64,000 bases of DNA from Stenotrophomonas maltophilia (GTDB lineage Bacteria > Pseudomonadota > Gammaproteobacteria > Xanthomonadales > Xanthomonadaceae), in assembly GCF_023518235.1 (NCBI RefSeq), contig NZ_CP090423.1, positions 4,357,001-4,421,000 of the forward strand. The letters are read 5' to 3'. Every line of letters begins with the position of its first letter. Position 1 is the first letter of the stretch. A program made the position numbers and the translations under genes. This document shows, piece after piece, positions 1 to 10,055 of this stretch. The notes beneath the pieces were generated by a model. It was given only the letters and a program-made list of their open reading frames with translations. It was not told the origin of the DNA and did no database searches.

Positions 1-2
1 AT

Positions 3-1124
3 GCCATCCGCAAGGGCGCCTCGGACATCCACTTCGAGCCGTACGAAGACGACTATCGCGTGCGCCTGCGCATCGATGGCCTGTTGAAGATGGTCGCGCG
101 TGCGCCGGTGAAGCTGAACCAGCGCATCGCCGCGCGCCTGAAGGTGATGGCGCAGCTGGATATCGCCGAAAAGCGCGTGCCGCAGGACGGGCGCATCAAG
201 CTGAACCTGTCCAAGACCAAGCAGATCGACTTCCGCGTCAGCACGCTGCCGACCCTGTTCGGTGAGAAGGTGGTGCTGCGTATCCTGGATGGCAGCGCCG
301 CCAAGCTGGGCATCGACAAGCTGGGCTACGAGCCGGACCAGCAGAAGCTGTTCATGGATGCCATCCACAAGCCCTACGGCATGGTGCTGGTGACCGGCCC
401 GACCGGCTCGGGCAAGACGGTGTCGCTGTATACCGCGCTGGGCATCCTCAACGACGAGACCCGCAACATCTCCACCGCCGAAGACCCGGTGGAAATCCGC
501 CTGCCCGGCGTCAACCAGGTGCAGCAGAACAACAAGCGCGGCATGACCTTCGCCGCCGCACTGCGCTCGTTCCTGCGCCAGGATCCGGACATCATCATGG
601 TCGGCGAAATCCGCGACCTGGAGACGGCCGAGATTGCCATCAAGGCAGCGCAGACCGGTCACATGGTGCTGTCCACGCTGCATACCAACGATGCGCCGCA
701 GACCATCGCGCGACTGATGAACATGGGCATTGCGCCGTACAACATCACCAGTTCGGTGACGCTGGTGATCGCCCAGCGCCTGGCGCGCCGTCTGTGCCCG
801 AACTGCAAGCGCCCGGCGCAGTTGCCCGAACACGCGCTGTTGGCCGAAGGCTTCAGCCAGGCGCAGCTGGATGCGGGCATCGAGCTGTATGAGGCGGTGG
901 GCTGCGATGAATGCACCGAAGGCTACAAGGGGCGTACCGGCGTCTACCAGGTGATGCCGATGACCGATGAGATCGCAACCATTGTGCTGGCCGGCGGTAA
1001 TGCACTGCAGATTGCCGAGGCGGCGCAGCAGATTGGAGTGAATGATCTGCGCCAGTCGGCGTTGAAGAAGGCCGCGGCCGGCGTCACCAGCCTGGCCGAG
1101 ATCAACCGCGTGACCAAGGATTGA
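3..1124 (+). CDS. pilB: Type IV pilus assembly ATPase PilB (5' end missing)
   Basis: Cytoplasmic hexameric ATPase that drives pilin polymerisation in type IV pilus extension. The reading frame is open from the window edge, so the N-terminal domain and the start lie outside; the visible part begins with [10 protein letters not shown], typical of GspE/PilB proteins. Visible in order: Walker A GPTGSGKT, Asp box AEDPVE, Walker B region with [12 protein letters not shown], the His box STLHTND, and the two CxxC pairs (LCPNC and GCDEC) of the zinc-binding subdomain. Presence of the CxxC pairs and the neighbouring pilR/pilS favour PilB over the retraction ATPase PilT. The gene ends just before a SMAG repeat and an inverted repeat shared with the convergent pilR. 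Confidence 0.95.
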   Translation, partial: AIRKGASDIHFEPYEDDYRVRLRIDGLLKMVARAPVKLNQRIAARLKVMAQLDIAEKRVPQDGRIKLNLSKTKQIDFRVSTLPTLFGEKVVLRILDGSAAKLGIDKLGYEPDQQKLFMDAIHKPYGMVLVTGPTGSGKTVSLYTALGILNDETRNISTAEDPVEIRLPGVNQVQQNNKRGMTFAAALRSFLRQDPDIIMVGEIRDLETAEIAIKAAQTGHMVLSTLHTNDAPQTIARLMNMGIAPYNITSSVTLVIAQRLARRLCPNCKRPAQLPEHALLAEGFSQAQLDAGIELYEAVGCDECTEGYKGRTGVYQVMPMTDEIATIVLAGGNALQIAEAAQQIGVNDLRQSALKKAAAGVTSLAEINRVTKD

Positions 1125-1125
1125 G

Positions 1126-1148
1126 GTAGATCCACGCCATGCGTGGAT
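1126..1148. repeat. SMAG-type palindrome
   Basis: Begins with GTAG two bases after the pilB stop codon and contains the inverted repeat ATCCACGC/GCGTGGAT. This matches the GTAG-ended short palindromes (SMAG family) of S. maltophilia. Confidence 0.75.
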
Positions 1149-1164
1149 GGCGCGGCCCGCCGTC

Positions 1165-1201
1165 GGGTCAGAGCCCTTTCCTGTGAAAAGGGATCTGACC
1201 C
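1165..1201. terminator. Inverted repeat between convergent pilB and pilR
   Basis: Imperfect hairpin with outer arms GGGTCAGA/TCTGACCC, placed between two convergent genes and six bases before the pilR stop. It is a degenerate member of the longer inverted-repeat family seen at 36427 and 38569. No clear U tract follows, so a terminator role is inferred from position and symmetry. Confidence 0.5.
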
Positions 1202-1206
1202 TGGGT

Positions 1207-2580
1207 TTACTCCATGCCCAGCTTTTTCAGCTTGTATCGCAATGCACGGAAGGTGATGCCCAGCTGTGCCGCGGTGCGGGTCTTGTTCCAGCGGTTCTCT
1301 TCCAGCGCGCGCTGGATGGCACTGCGCTCGAGCTGCTCGATGTACGAGGGCAGGGCGGCGCTCCCGGGTTGCAGGTCGGCCACGGCTTCAGCCGGCGCGG
1401 CGCTGCCCGGTGCGCGCGGTGAATGCTGGGGCAGGCGCAGGTCATCAGCACCGATGCAGTCTTCTTCGGCCAGCGCCAGCGCGCGTTCGAGGATGTTCTC
1501 CAGTTCGCGTACGTTACCGGGGAAGCTGTACTGGGCCAGCGCCTCCAGGGCTGAAGGCGCCAGCAGTGGCGTGCCGCGTCCATGGCTGCGGGCCAGGCGC
1601 GCCAATACCGCTGCGGCCAGCTCCGGCAGATCCTGGCGGCGCTCACGCAGCGGCGGCACCTTCAGCTCGATCACATTGATGCGGTAATACAGGTCGTGGC
1701 GGAAGCGGCCATCCTCGACCAGCTCGGCCAGGTCCTTGTGGGTGGCCGAGAGGATGCGCACGTCCACCGGTTCTTCGTTGGCGGCGCCGACCGCGCGCAC
1801 CGATTTTTCCTGGATCGCGCGCAGCAGCTTCACCTGCATCTGCAGCGGCAGCTCGGCCACTTCGTCCAGGAACAGGGTGCCGCCATGCGCAGCCTGGAAC
1901 AGGCCGGGCTTGTCGGCATGGGCGCCGCTGAAGCTGCCCTTGCGATGGCCGAAGAACTCGCTTTCCATCAGTTCGCCCGGAATGGCGCCGCAGTTGACCG
2001 GCACGAACGGGCCGGCCGCGCGTGCGCCCTGGGCGTGGATGGTGCGCGCCACCAGCTCCTTGCCGACCCCGGATTCACCCAGGATGTAGACCGGCGCCTG
2101 GCTGCGCGCGACCTTGCCGATGGTGGTGCGCAGCACGTCCATCGCCGGCGAGGCGCCCAGCAGCCGCGCGCCCTGTTCGGCACTGGGGCCGGGTGCGGGG
2201 CGGTCGGCGTTGTTGAGTTCCAGCGCGTGCTTGACCAGCCCGCGCAGCACGGCGATGTCCACCGGCTTGCTGACGAAGTCGAAGGCGCCGGCCTTCAGCG
2301 CTTCCACGGCCAGGTCCATGCTGCCGAAGGCGGTGATCATCGCCACCGGCGTGCGTGGGTAGTGCTGGGCAATCTCACTCACCAGCTCGATGCCGTTGCC
2401 GTCCGGCAGGCGCATGTCGGTGATGCACAGGTCGTACGGATTGCTGGCCAGCAGCTCGCGCGCCTCGGCAAGGTTGGCCGCGGTACTGATGCGCAGCCCC
2501 ATACGGCCAAGCGTCAGGACCAGCAGTTCGCGGATGTCGCGTTCATCGTCGACGACGAGGGCGCTGCGGGTTTCGTTCAT
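1207..2580 (-). CDS. pilR: Sigma-54-dependent response regulator PilR
   Basis: Transcription activator of the PilS/PilR two-component system, which acts with RpoN to switch on pilin genes. 457 residues: receiver domain with acidic pair D11/D12 and phosphoacceptor D55; AAA+ domain with Walker A GESGVGKE and Walker B GTLFLDEV; Fis-type helix-turn-helix at the C terminus (NKTRTAAQLGITFRALRYKL). The sigma-54 contact loop, normally GAFTGA, reads GSFSGA (about residues 215-220). It lies 60 bp downstream of pilS and is probably cotranscribed. Length and domain order are normal for the family. Confidence 0.96.
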   Translation of the reverse strand: MNETRSALVVDDERDIRELLVLTLGRMGLRISTAANLAEARELLASNPYDLCITDMRLPDGNGIELVSEIAQHYPRTPVAMITAFGSMDLAVEALKAGAFDFVSKPVDIAVLRGLVKHALELNNADRPAPGPSAEQGARLLGASPAMDVLRTTIGKVARSQAPVYILGESGVGKELVARTIHAQGARAAGPFVPVNCGAIPGELMESEFFGHRKGSFSGAHADKPGLFQAAHGGTLFLDEVAELPLQMQVKLLRAIQEKSVRAVGAANEEPVDVRILSATHKDLAELVEDGRFRHDLYYRINVIELKVPPLRERRQDLPELAAAVLARLARSHGRGTPLLAPSALEALAQYSFPGNVRELENILERALALAEEDCIGADDLRLPQHSPRAPGSAAPAEAVADLQPGSAALPSYIEQLERSAIQRALEENRWNKTRTAAQLGITFRALRYKLKKLGME

Positions 2581-2640
2581 GGGCGGAGAAGATAAACGAG
2601 GGGGCTGGAAGCGACAAATGTTTGACGCACAGAATCGGAA

Positions 2641-4254
2641 TCAGGTGGGCAGCAGGGTGTGCGGGCCGGGCAGCACCAGGCGGAAGCAGGAACCACCGGC
2701 AGGCACCGGGATGTAGTCCAGGCGCGCCTGATTGGCGCGGCACAGTTCGCGGGCGATATACAGCCCCAGGCCGGTGCCGTGCTCGGAGGTGGTGAAGAAC
2801 GGGCGGAACAGCTGCGCGGCCACGCTTTCGGGAATACCGGGGCCACGGTCCATCACGTCGATCACCGCGCTGCGTTCGTGCTGGGCCACGCGCAGGCGCA
2901 CGCGTGCCGGCTGCTGGCCGATGCGCCCGTACTTGAGCGCGTTGTGCACCAGCACGGTCAGCACCTGGTACAGGTGCTTGCTGTCGACCTGGGCCATCAC
3001 CGAGGTGTCGTTGATGATCGGCTCGATGCTGTCCGTCTCCAGTGTCTGGCCCTGTTTGTACTCCAGCACGAAGCGCCGGACGAAAGCGGCCAGGTCGACG
3101 TTCTCCGGCGTGGCGCGTTCGCGCCGGGCCAGGCCCAGCACGCTTTCGACGATGCCGTTGGTGCGCTGGCACTGCTGGCGGATGATCTGCAGCAGGCGGC
3201 GGTCGCTCTCGTTGAATCCGGTGCCTTCCTCCAGCAGCTGCACGGCGTAGTTGATGGCCGCCAGTGGATTGCGGATTTCATGGGCCAGGCTGGCCGAGAA
3301 GCGTCCCATGGCCGACAGCGTGAGCGATTCGGCACGGCGCGAGACCACGCTGGAATCGTCCAGGAACACCAGCGCCAGATCGCTGCCGGCCAGCAGGCGG
3401 GCGAAACGCGGCTGCACTTCCGGTTGGTCCGGATTGAGCTGCAACGGCAGTTCTTCCTGCGCCCAGCCATTGCGCCAGCGCTGCAGGCGGCGGGCCAGTT
3501 CCGGCGCGGCGCTGGCCAGATCCAAGCGGCCGCTTTCGCCGTTGCCGTCGTTGTCGCCCAGCAGCATCGAGGCCGCTTCGTTGGCCAGGGTGATGCGGTT
3601 GTCGGCGTCCACCACCAGCACGCCGGTACGCATGCGGCGGATGATCAGTTCATTGATCTGGAACAGGTTGGCCACTTCGTCGCCGCGCTGGTTGGCCAGC
3701 TGCTGGTTGCGACGGGCGCGGTTGCCCACCTGGTAGCTGATGAAGGCCAGGGCCAGGTAGCTGGTGGCGAACATCGCCAGTTCGGCCAGGGTGCGGGTGG
3801 GATCACCGCCCTCCAGCAGTTTCCAGGTGTACTCCACGCCGGTGGCCAGGCTGGCGGCCAGCGCCAGGCCCAGGCCCCAGCTGAGTGGCAGCAGGGTGGC
3901 GGCCGCGGCGATGTTGAACAGCAGCGACATCGAGATGCCGGCGCTGGCACCGGGCAGGGCATGCGAAAGCAGGGTGGCGGCGACGATGTCCACCAGCACG
4001 CCACTGACCACGATCGGGCGCAGCCAGCGTTCATTGCGGCCGATCGCCAGGGCCAGCAACGACAGCAGCAGGTAGATCACCGCGACGGTATCGGCCAGGC
4101 GCGGGTGGTGGGCTTCGCCGACCATGGCCGACAGCGGGCTGTACAGCAGGCCGGCGATGACGGCGGCGATCAGTACCCGGTACAGCGCGAAGAAGTACAG
4201 CTCGCGCCGCGGGATCGATTCGATGCGGTCAATCAATGAAGCACTGGGTGACAC
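2641..4254 (-). CDS. pilS: Sensor histidine kinase PilS
   Basis: Inner-membrane sensor kinase partner of PilR. The preferred start is GTG at 4254, preceded by a good ribosome binding site (GGGGAG, six bases upstream), giving 537 residues; the frame stays open further upstream but would run into sucC on the other strand. The N-terminal ~180 residues hold about six hydrophobic segments, followed by a PAS-like region, the dimerisation H box with HEIRNPLAAI (H325), and the catalytic ATPase domain with an N box (LVHNALKYG), DRGPGIPE and GTGLGLYIA. The sensor-kinase topology with N-terminal multi-span membrane domain and PAS is that of PilS. Confidence 0.94.
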   Translation of the reverse strand: MSPSASLIDRIESIPRRELYFFALYRVLIAAVIAGLLYSPLSAMVGEAHHPRLADTVAVIYLLLSLLALAIGRNERWLRPIVVSGVLVDIVAATLLSHALPGASAGISMSLLFNIAAAATLLPLSWGLGLALAASLATGVEYTWKLLEGGDPTRTLAELAMFATSYLALAFISYQVGNRARRNQQLANQRGDEVANLFQINELIIRRMRTGVLVVDADNRITLANEAASMLLGDNDGNGESGRLDLASAAPELARRLQRWRNGWAQEELPLQLNPDQPEVQPRFARLLAGSDLALVFLDDSSVVSRRAESLTLSAMGRFSASLAHEIRNPLAAINYAVQLLEEGTGFNESDRRLLQIIRQQCQRTNGIVESVLGLARRERATPENVDLAAFVRRFVLEYKQGQTLETDSIEPIINDTSVMAQVDSKHLYQVLTVLVHNALKYGRIGQQPARVRLRVAQHERSAVIDVMDRGPGIPESVAAQLFRPFFTTSEHGTGLGLYIARELCRANQARLDYIPVPAGGSCFRLVLPGPHTLLPT

Positions 4255-4348
4255 GCCGGAACTCCCCTTCTGGCTGCCTGGAACTGGGTTTTGACGGCGG
4301 TGGCCGACAGCGTAGCCGATGTTCCCCCGATCATCGGAACCGCGCCAT

Positions 4349-4374
4349 GTAGCGTGGAGCTTGCTCGACTCTAC
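4349..4374. repeat. SMAG-type palindrome
   Basis: Starts GTAG and ends CTAC, with inner arms GGAGC/GCTCGAC-like around TTGC; one of several elements with the GAGC/GCTC core in this window. Confidence 0.7.
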
Positions 4375-4524
4375 CCCGACACCGCCGCTCCAAGTATAGG
4401 CTTGTGGAAGCGATTTCCTGCGCAATCGGGCCCGGGCGGGTGCCTGGCCGGGCCCGCCCGGCGCCCGCAACCGCCTGAATGACGGCGGAAAACTGGCCGG
4501 GTCTGGCGTTTGGTACAGACTTCT

Positions 4525-4553
4525 TTGCGCCCCGGCGCCGGCTCGGCCACAAT
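4525..4553 (+). promoter_or_regulatory. Candidate sigma-70 promoter of sucCD
   Basis: TTGCGC and CACAAT separated by 17 bp, ending about 84 bp before the sucC start. Matches to consensus are only moderate (3/6 and 4/6), so this is a tentative call. Confidence 0.35.
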
Positions 4554-4636
4554 AGTGGGCCCGCCGCGGTCCATGCCGGCGCCCCGCCGGGGCCCTGAGG
4601 AATTGCGTGCGGTCGTTCCTATTCCCACGGTGACGC

Positions 4637-5806
<1,170 letters not shown>

Positions 5807-5827
5807 TACCGACACCAAGGAATTCCA

Positions 5828-6703
5828 ATGTCTGTTTTGATCAACAAGAACACCAAGGTGATCGTGCAGGGCTTCACCGGCCAGCAGGGCACCTTCCACG
5901 CCACTCAGATGATCGAGTACGGCACCCAGGTTGTCGGCGGCGTGACCCCGGGCAAGGGTGGCACCACCCATATCGACCTGCCGGTCTTCAACACCGTGGC
6001 CGACGCCGTGCAGAGCACCGGCGCCAACGCCTCGGTCATCTACGTGCCGCCGCCGTACGCGGCTGACGCCATCCTGGAAGCCGCTGCTGCCGGCATCAAG
6101 GTCATCGTCTGCATCACCGAAGGCATCCCGGTGCTGGACATGCTGCGCGTGAAGAACGTGCTGACCCGTTCGCATCCGGACACCGTGCTGATCGGGCCGA
6201 ACTGCCCGGGCGTCATCACCCCGGGTGAGTGCAAGATCGGCATCATGCCGGGCCACATCCACCAGCCGGGCAAGATCGGCATCGTGTCGCGTTCGGGCAC
6301 CCTGACCTATGAAGCGGTCAAGCAGACCACTGAAGTCGGCCTGGGCCAGTCCACCTGCATCGGCATCGGTGGTGACCCGATCAACGGCCTGAACTTCGTC
6401 GACTGCCTGAAGCTGTTCAACGAAGACCCGCAGACCGAAGGCATCATCATGGTCGGCGAAATCGGCGGTGACGCTGAAGAAGCCGGCGCCGAGTACATCA
6501 AGAACCACGTGAAGAAGCCGGTCGTCGGTTTCATCGCCGGTGCGTCGGCTCCGGCCGGCAAGCGCATGGGCCACGCCGGTGCGATCGCCTCGGGCGGCAA
6601 GGGCACCGCGGAAGGCAAGTTCGCCGCCATGGAAGCTGCCGGTGTTGTCACCGTCCGCTCGCCGGGCGACCTGGGCGCTGCCATCGCCAAGCTGGTCAAG
6701 TAA
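5828..6703 (+). CDS. sucD: Succinate-CoA ligase (ADP-forming) subunit alpha
   Basis: Alpha subunit, which binds CoA and carries the phosphohistidine intermediate. 291 residues. Visible: the Rossmann CoA-binding N terminus ([15 protein letters not shown]), the middle motif [20 protein letters not shown], the SRSGTLTYE segment and the active His249 in [18 protein letters not shown] good ribosome binding site (AAGGAATTCCA) precedes the ATG. It is cotranscribed with sucC. Confidence 0.98.
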   Translation: MSVLINKNTKVIVQGFTGQQGTFHATQMIEYGTQVVGGVTPGKGGTTHIDLPVFNTVADAVQSTGANASVIYVPPPYAADAILEAAAAGIKVIVCITEGIPVLDMLRVKNVLTRSHPDTVLIGPNCPGVITPGECKIGIMPGHIHQPGKIGIVSRSGTLTYEAVKQTTEVGLGQSTCIGIGGDPINGLNFVDCLKLFNEDPQTEGIIMVGEIGGDAEEAGAEYIKNHVKKPVVGFIAGASAPAGKRMGHAGAIASGGKGTAEGKFAAMEAAGVVTVRSPGDLGAAIAKLVK

Positions 6704-6717
6704 GACCGGCTGCTCTT

Positions 6718-6739
6718 GTAGAGTCGAGCTTGCTCGACT
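6718..6739. repeat. SMAG-type palindrome
   Basis: GTAG followed by arms AGTCGAGC/GCTCGACT, 15 bp after the sucD stop and just upstream of the sucCD terminator. Confidence 0.7.
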
Positions 6740-6753
6740 GCTGCATGCGAAAA

Positions 6754-6783
6754 CACAAAGGCCGCCTCCGGGCGGCCTTTGTG
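6754..6783 (+). terminator. Terminator of sucCD
   Basis: Perfect 13-bp arms (CACAAAGGCCGCC / GGCGGCCTTTGTG) with a four-base loop. The A-rich left edge and T-rich right edge give the shape of an intrinsic terminator. Confidence 0.8.
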
Positions 6784-6812
6784 CGTCTGGGGTCCCGCGT
6801 TCCGGCGGCCCC

Positions 6813-6835
6813 ATCCACGCATGGCGTGGATCTAC
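6813..6835. repeat. SMAG-type palindrome (inverted orientation)
   Basis: Arms ATCCACGC/GCGTGGAT ending CTAC; reverse orientation of the copy at 1126. It lies upstream of nadE. Confidence 0.75.
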
Positions 6836-6865
6836 CGGGCGCGCCCGGCGCGCGCATGGCGCGGC

Positions 6866-6871
6866 GTTACA
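6866..6871 (+). promoter_or_regulatory. Candidate -10 element of nadE
   Basis: TACAAT, five of six matches to the -10 consensus, 32 bp before the nadE ATG. No good -35 hexamer is visible in the GC-rich sequence upstream. Confidence 0.35.
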
Positions 6872-6903
6872 ATGGGTGCATTGCAACCACAGGCTGGATT
6901 CCC

Positions 6904-8538
6904 ATGGCTTCGATCCGCATCGCGATGGCGCAGTTCGACTTCCCGGTCGGCGATGTTGCCGGCAACACCGAGCGCATCATCGAGATGATCGGCCAGGCGC
7001 GCGACGAATACGGCGCCGAGCTGGTGATGTTCCCCGAGCTGGCGGTCAGCGGCTACCCGCCGGAAGACCTGTTGCTGCGCCCGGGCTTCCTGTACGAGTG
7101 CGAGCAGGCAATGACGCGCATCGCGGCGGCTTGCCGTGGCATCACCGCCGTGGTCGGCTGGCCGCAGGCCGCCGGTGCGGTGGTCTACAACGCCGCCAGC
7201 GTGCTGCGTGATGGCCTGGTCGAGCAGACCTACCGCAAGCGCGAGCTGCCCAATTACGCCGTGTTCGACGAACGCCGCTACTTCGATGTTGATCCCGACG
7301 GTGGCAGCTGCGTGTTCGAGGTCAACGGCATTCCGGTGGGCCTGCTGATCTGCGAGGACCTATGGTTCGCCGAGCCGTTGGCCGATACCGTGCGCGCCGG
7401 TGCGCAGCTGGTGGTGGTGCCCAATGCGTCGCCCTACGAACGCGGCAAGCATGCCCAGCGCGATGCGGTGCTGGCCGCACGCACGCGCGAGAGCGGGGCG
7501 GCGATTGCCTACCTCAACGTGGTCGGTGGCCAGGACGCGCTGGTGTTCGATGGCGCCTCGGTGGTGGCCGACGGCGACGGCACGGTGCACCCGGCCGCCG
7601 CCGCCTTCGTCGACCAGTGGCTGGTGGTGGAGTATGACGGTGCCAGCCGCCGCTTCCTGCCGCACGTGTGGATGGACGACGGCGACGAGAGCATGGATGC
7701 GCTGGCCTGGCGTGCGGTGACCCGTGGTATTCAGGACTACTGCCGCAAGAACGGCTTCAAGAAGGTCTGGCTGGGGCTGTCCGGTGGTATCGACTCGGCG
7801 CTGGTGCTGGCAATGGCGGTGGACGCGATGGGCGCGGACAACGTGACTGCGGTGCGCCTGCCGTCGCGCTACACCGCCGGCCTGTCCAATGATCTGGCCG
7901 CCGAGCAGTGCCAGGCACTGGGCGTGAAGCTGGAAGCGGTCTCGATCGAGCCGGCGTTCAAGGGCCTGATGGAATCGCTGGCGCCGATGTTCGAGGGCAC
8001 CACGCCGGATGTGACCGAAGAGAACCTGCAGTCGCGCAGCCGTGGCGTGATCCTGATGGCGCTGGCCAACAAGTTCGGCGGACTGCTGCTGACCACCGGC
8101 AACAAGAGCGAGTACGCGGTGGGCTACGCCACCATCTACGGCGACATGTGCGGTGGCTATGCGCCGCTGAAGGACCTGTACAAGACCGAGGTGTTCGGCC
8201 TCTCCAAGTGGCGCAACACCGTGGGCGGCGCGCCGGTGATTCCACCGGCGGTGATCAGCCGCCCGCCGTCGGCCGAACTGCGCGAGAACCAGCTGGATCA
8301 GGATTCACTGCCGGCCTATGACGTGCTGGACGGCATCCTGTACCGCTACATCGACCAGGAACAGTCGCGTACCGAGATTGTTGCCGCAGGCTATGACGCG
8401 GCCGTGGTCGACCGCGTGCTGCGCCTGGTGCGCATCAGTGAATGGAAGCGGCACCAGGCCGCGCCGGGGCCGAAGGTCTCGCGCCGCGCGTTCGGCCGCG
8501 AGCGCCGTTACCCGATCAGCAACGGCTACAAGGGCTGA
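6904..8538 (+). CDS. nadE: Glutamine-dependent NAD+ synthetase
   Basis: Makes NAD+ from nicotinate adenine dinucleotide with ATP and glutamine-derived ammonia. 544 residues with two domains. The N-terminal nitrilase-fold amidase has the full catalytic triad: E45 (FPEL), K112 (YRKRELPN) and C150 (LLICEDLW). The C-terminal synthetase has the ATP-pyrophosphatase P-loop SGGIDS at 293-298 and the TTGNKSE segment. The frame continues upstream, but the ATG at 6904 starts the amidase fold (MASIRIAMAQFDFPVGD) directly and is preferred. It appears to be a single-gene unit flanked by repeats. Confidence 0.95.
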   Translation: MASIRIAMAQFDFPVGDVAGNTERIIEMIGQARDEYGAELVMFPELAVSGYPPEDLLLRPGFLYECEQAMTRIAAACRGITAVVGWPQAAGAVVYNAASVLRDGLVEQTYRKRELPNYAVFDERRYFDVDPDGGSCVFEVNGIPVGLLICEDLWFAEPLADTVRAGAQLVVVPNASPYERGKHAQRDAVLAARTRESGAAIAYLNVVGGQDALVFDGASVVADGDGTVHPAAAAFVDQWLVVEYDGASRRFLPHVWMDDGDESMDALAWRAVTRGIQDYCRKNGFKKVWLGLSGGIDSALVLAMAVDAMGADNVTAVRLPSRYTAGLSNDLAAEQCQALGVKLEAVSIEPAFKGLMESLAPMFEGTTPDVTEENLQSRSRGVILMALANKFGGLLLTTGNKSEYAVGYATIYGDMCGGYAPLKDLYKTEVFGLSKWRNTVGGAPVIPPAVISRPPSAELRENQLDQDSLPAYDVLDGILYRYIDQEQSRTEIVAAGYDAAVVDRVLRLVRISEWKRHQAAPGPKVSRRAFGRERRYPISNGYKG

Positions 8539-8548
8539 GGTAGCGTGC

Positions 8549-8649
8549 ATCCACGTATGGCGTGGATCTACCGCGCGTCTATCAAGTAGGTGCGGACCTT
8601 GGTCCGCACGGTGGCCGAAGAAGCGCAGTCGAGCAGGGCTCGACTCTAC
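8549..8649. repeat. Cluster of three SMAG-type palindromes
   Basis: Three elements in 100 bp between the convergent nadE and lipase genes: 8549-8571 (ATCCACG/CGTGGAT ending CTAC), 8586-8609 (GTAG with GTGCGGACC/GGTCCGCAC) and 8627-8649 (AGTCGAGC/GCTCGACT ending CTAC). The three stems differ in sequence, so this is a mixed cluster. It may act as a two-way terminator. Confidence 0.75.
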
Positions 8650-8656
8650 CAACCCA

Positions 8657-9850
8657 TCATCGCGCGGCGTCGAGCTGTTGTTCCACACCCGCCAATTCGG
8701 CTGCTTGGTCGAAGCGGCTGTCTTCCAGCCGTGCGTGCACGAAGGCCAGCCCATCGGCCGCTGCTGCATCCAGCGTGGCGCGGTGGTCGACCGGGTACTG
8801 CCGGAAGGCCACCGGCTCGCCACGCAGGGCCAGGCCGGCGGCGTACAGCAGGGTAGTCAGGTAGGGCACATCCTGGTCGCGGGTGCCGTGGGCCAGCATC
8901 AGCGGCTGGGTGAACCCGTGCCGTGGCACGCCCAGATAGTCGTGCAGCAGCGTCCAGATACCCGGCACCGAGGTCAACGGTGCGCTGAACATCTCGCCGG
9001 TGCTGGCGCCCTCCAGCTGCGCGGCCAGTTCGGTCAGGCAGTGCTGGCGGGCCAGCGCGATACGGGCCCGCCCTTGCGCGCTCAGCACGCGGTCGATCTG
9101 CGGTGCCACCTGCAGCAGGCCATCGAGCAGGTAGGCGTGGTAGGCGTTGAGTGCCCCCGGATTGGCGGTGCGGCTGTCGGGCCTCATCACCAACGCGGTG
9201 ATTTCCACGGCCGTGGGCGTGCCGGCGGTGAAGCTGCCCTTGAACTGCAGGGCGGGGCCGGCGTAGTCGGCCGCCTGGTGGCCGGCGCTCAGCGCCGCCG
9301 ACGCCCCCTGCGAATAGCCCACCGACACCCAGCGTGGCGACAGGCGACCGCCGCTCAGGAACTGGTGGCTGGCCTTGACCATGTCGATGCTGTTGCGCGC
9401 GGCGGTGCGCACGTGCAGGTAGGTGTGCTGGCCCGGGCTGCCGAGGCCCTGGTAGTCAGCTGCGACCACGGCATAGCCCTGGCCGAGGAAGTGGTCCAGG
9501 AAGCGCCCGTCGCGCTCGGGGCGGGTGGGGCCGGACACCGACGGCGCGCAGTGGTCGGCAATGCCCTGGGTGCCATGCGCCCAGGAGACCACCGGCCAGC
9601 CGCCCGCCGGCGCGGTGCCGGCAGGCAGATAGAGCAGCCCGGTGCCCTGGGCCAGCCGCCCGCTGTGATCGGGGGTGTGATAGCTCAGCAGGTACGCCTG
9701 GGCCGCCTTCGACGGCACCCAGTCGGCGCGATAGGGGGCTGCCGTGAGCAGATCGCCGGGCTCGGCAGCCGCGGCCGCAACGGGCAGGGCCAGCAGGGTG
9801 GCGGCGAGGGTGGCCAGCAGGGGCCGGGTGCGGGAAACGGTTGAGGTCAT
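8657..9850 (-). CDS. Secreted lipase-family alpha/beta hydrolase
   Basis: Probable exported esterase or lipase. With the ATG at 9850 it has 397 residues and a signal peptide (RTRPLLATLAATLLALPVAAAAAEP). The nucleophile elbow is GYSQG, and the upstream WAHGTQG segment fits an oxyanion-hole region. Overall it resembles the secretory lipase family (fungal LIP-like) found in actinobacteria and xanthomonads; the substrate cannot be told from sequence. An upstream in-frame ATG at 9925 would add 25 polar residues before the signal peptide and is unlikely. It is convergent with nadE. Confidence 0.8.
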   Translation of the reverse strand: MTSTVSRTRPLLATLAATLLALPVAAAAAEPGDLLTAAPYRADWVPSKAAQAYLLSYHTPDHSGRLAQGTGLLYLPAGTAPAGGWPVVSWAHGTQGIADHCAPSVSGPTRPERDGRFLDHFLGQGYAVVAADYQGLGSPGQHTYLHVRTAARNSIDMVKASHQFLSGGRLSPRWVSVGYSQGASAALSAGHQAADYAGPALQFKGSFTAGTPTAVEITALVMRPDSRTANPGALNAYHAYLLDGLLQVAPQIDRVLSAQGRARIALARQHCLTELAAQLEGASTGEMFSAPLTSVPGIWTLLHDYLGVPRHGFTQPLMLAHGTRDQDVPYLTTLLYAAGLALRGEPVAFRQYPVDHRATLDAAAADGLAFVHARLEDSRFDQAAELAGVEQQLDAAR

Positions 9851-9993
9851 GCGGACTCCAGGCAGGCGGGAATGGCCGTGCGATGGAGTGTGGAGGGCCG
9901 TGCGGGTCCGGTTTGGGAGCGGCATCGCAACGGCGGCCGATTCGTAGAATTCCTAGTGCCGGGCCGAGTGGGACGGGGCAAGCGGCGGGGGAG

Positions 9994-10019
9994 AGCCGTC
10001 AAGCATGGCTCGACGCTAC
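9994..10019. repeat. Degenerate SMAG-type palindrome
   Basis: Imperfect CGTCAAGC/GGCTCGACG dyad ending CTAC, adjacent to the bamD terminator. Confidence 0.5.
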
Positions 10020-10026
10020 AAAAAGA

Positions 10027-10048
10027 AAGGGCCCCTTGCGGGGCCCTT
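10027..10048 (-). terminator. Terminator of bamD
   Basis: Perfect 9-bp arms AAGGGCCCC/GGGGCCCTT with a four-base loop. In the bamD (minus) direction it is followed by a TTTCTTTTT tract, the full form of an intrinsic terminator, eight bases after the stop codon. Confidence 0.85.
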
Positions 10049-10055
10049 CGCTTTC

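Larger units (their letters stand above)
4255..4636. other. Divergent intergenic region pilS / sucC (382 bp)
   Basis: No plausible gene. It holds a SMAG palindrome (4349-4374), GC-rich sequence, and a sigma-70-like promoter for sucC at 4525-4553. The part near 4255-4340 must carry the pilS promoter, but I cannot point to a convincing pair of hexamers. Confidence 0.7.
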
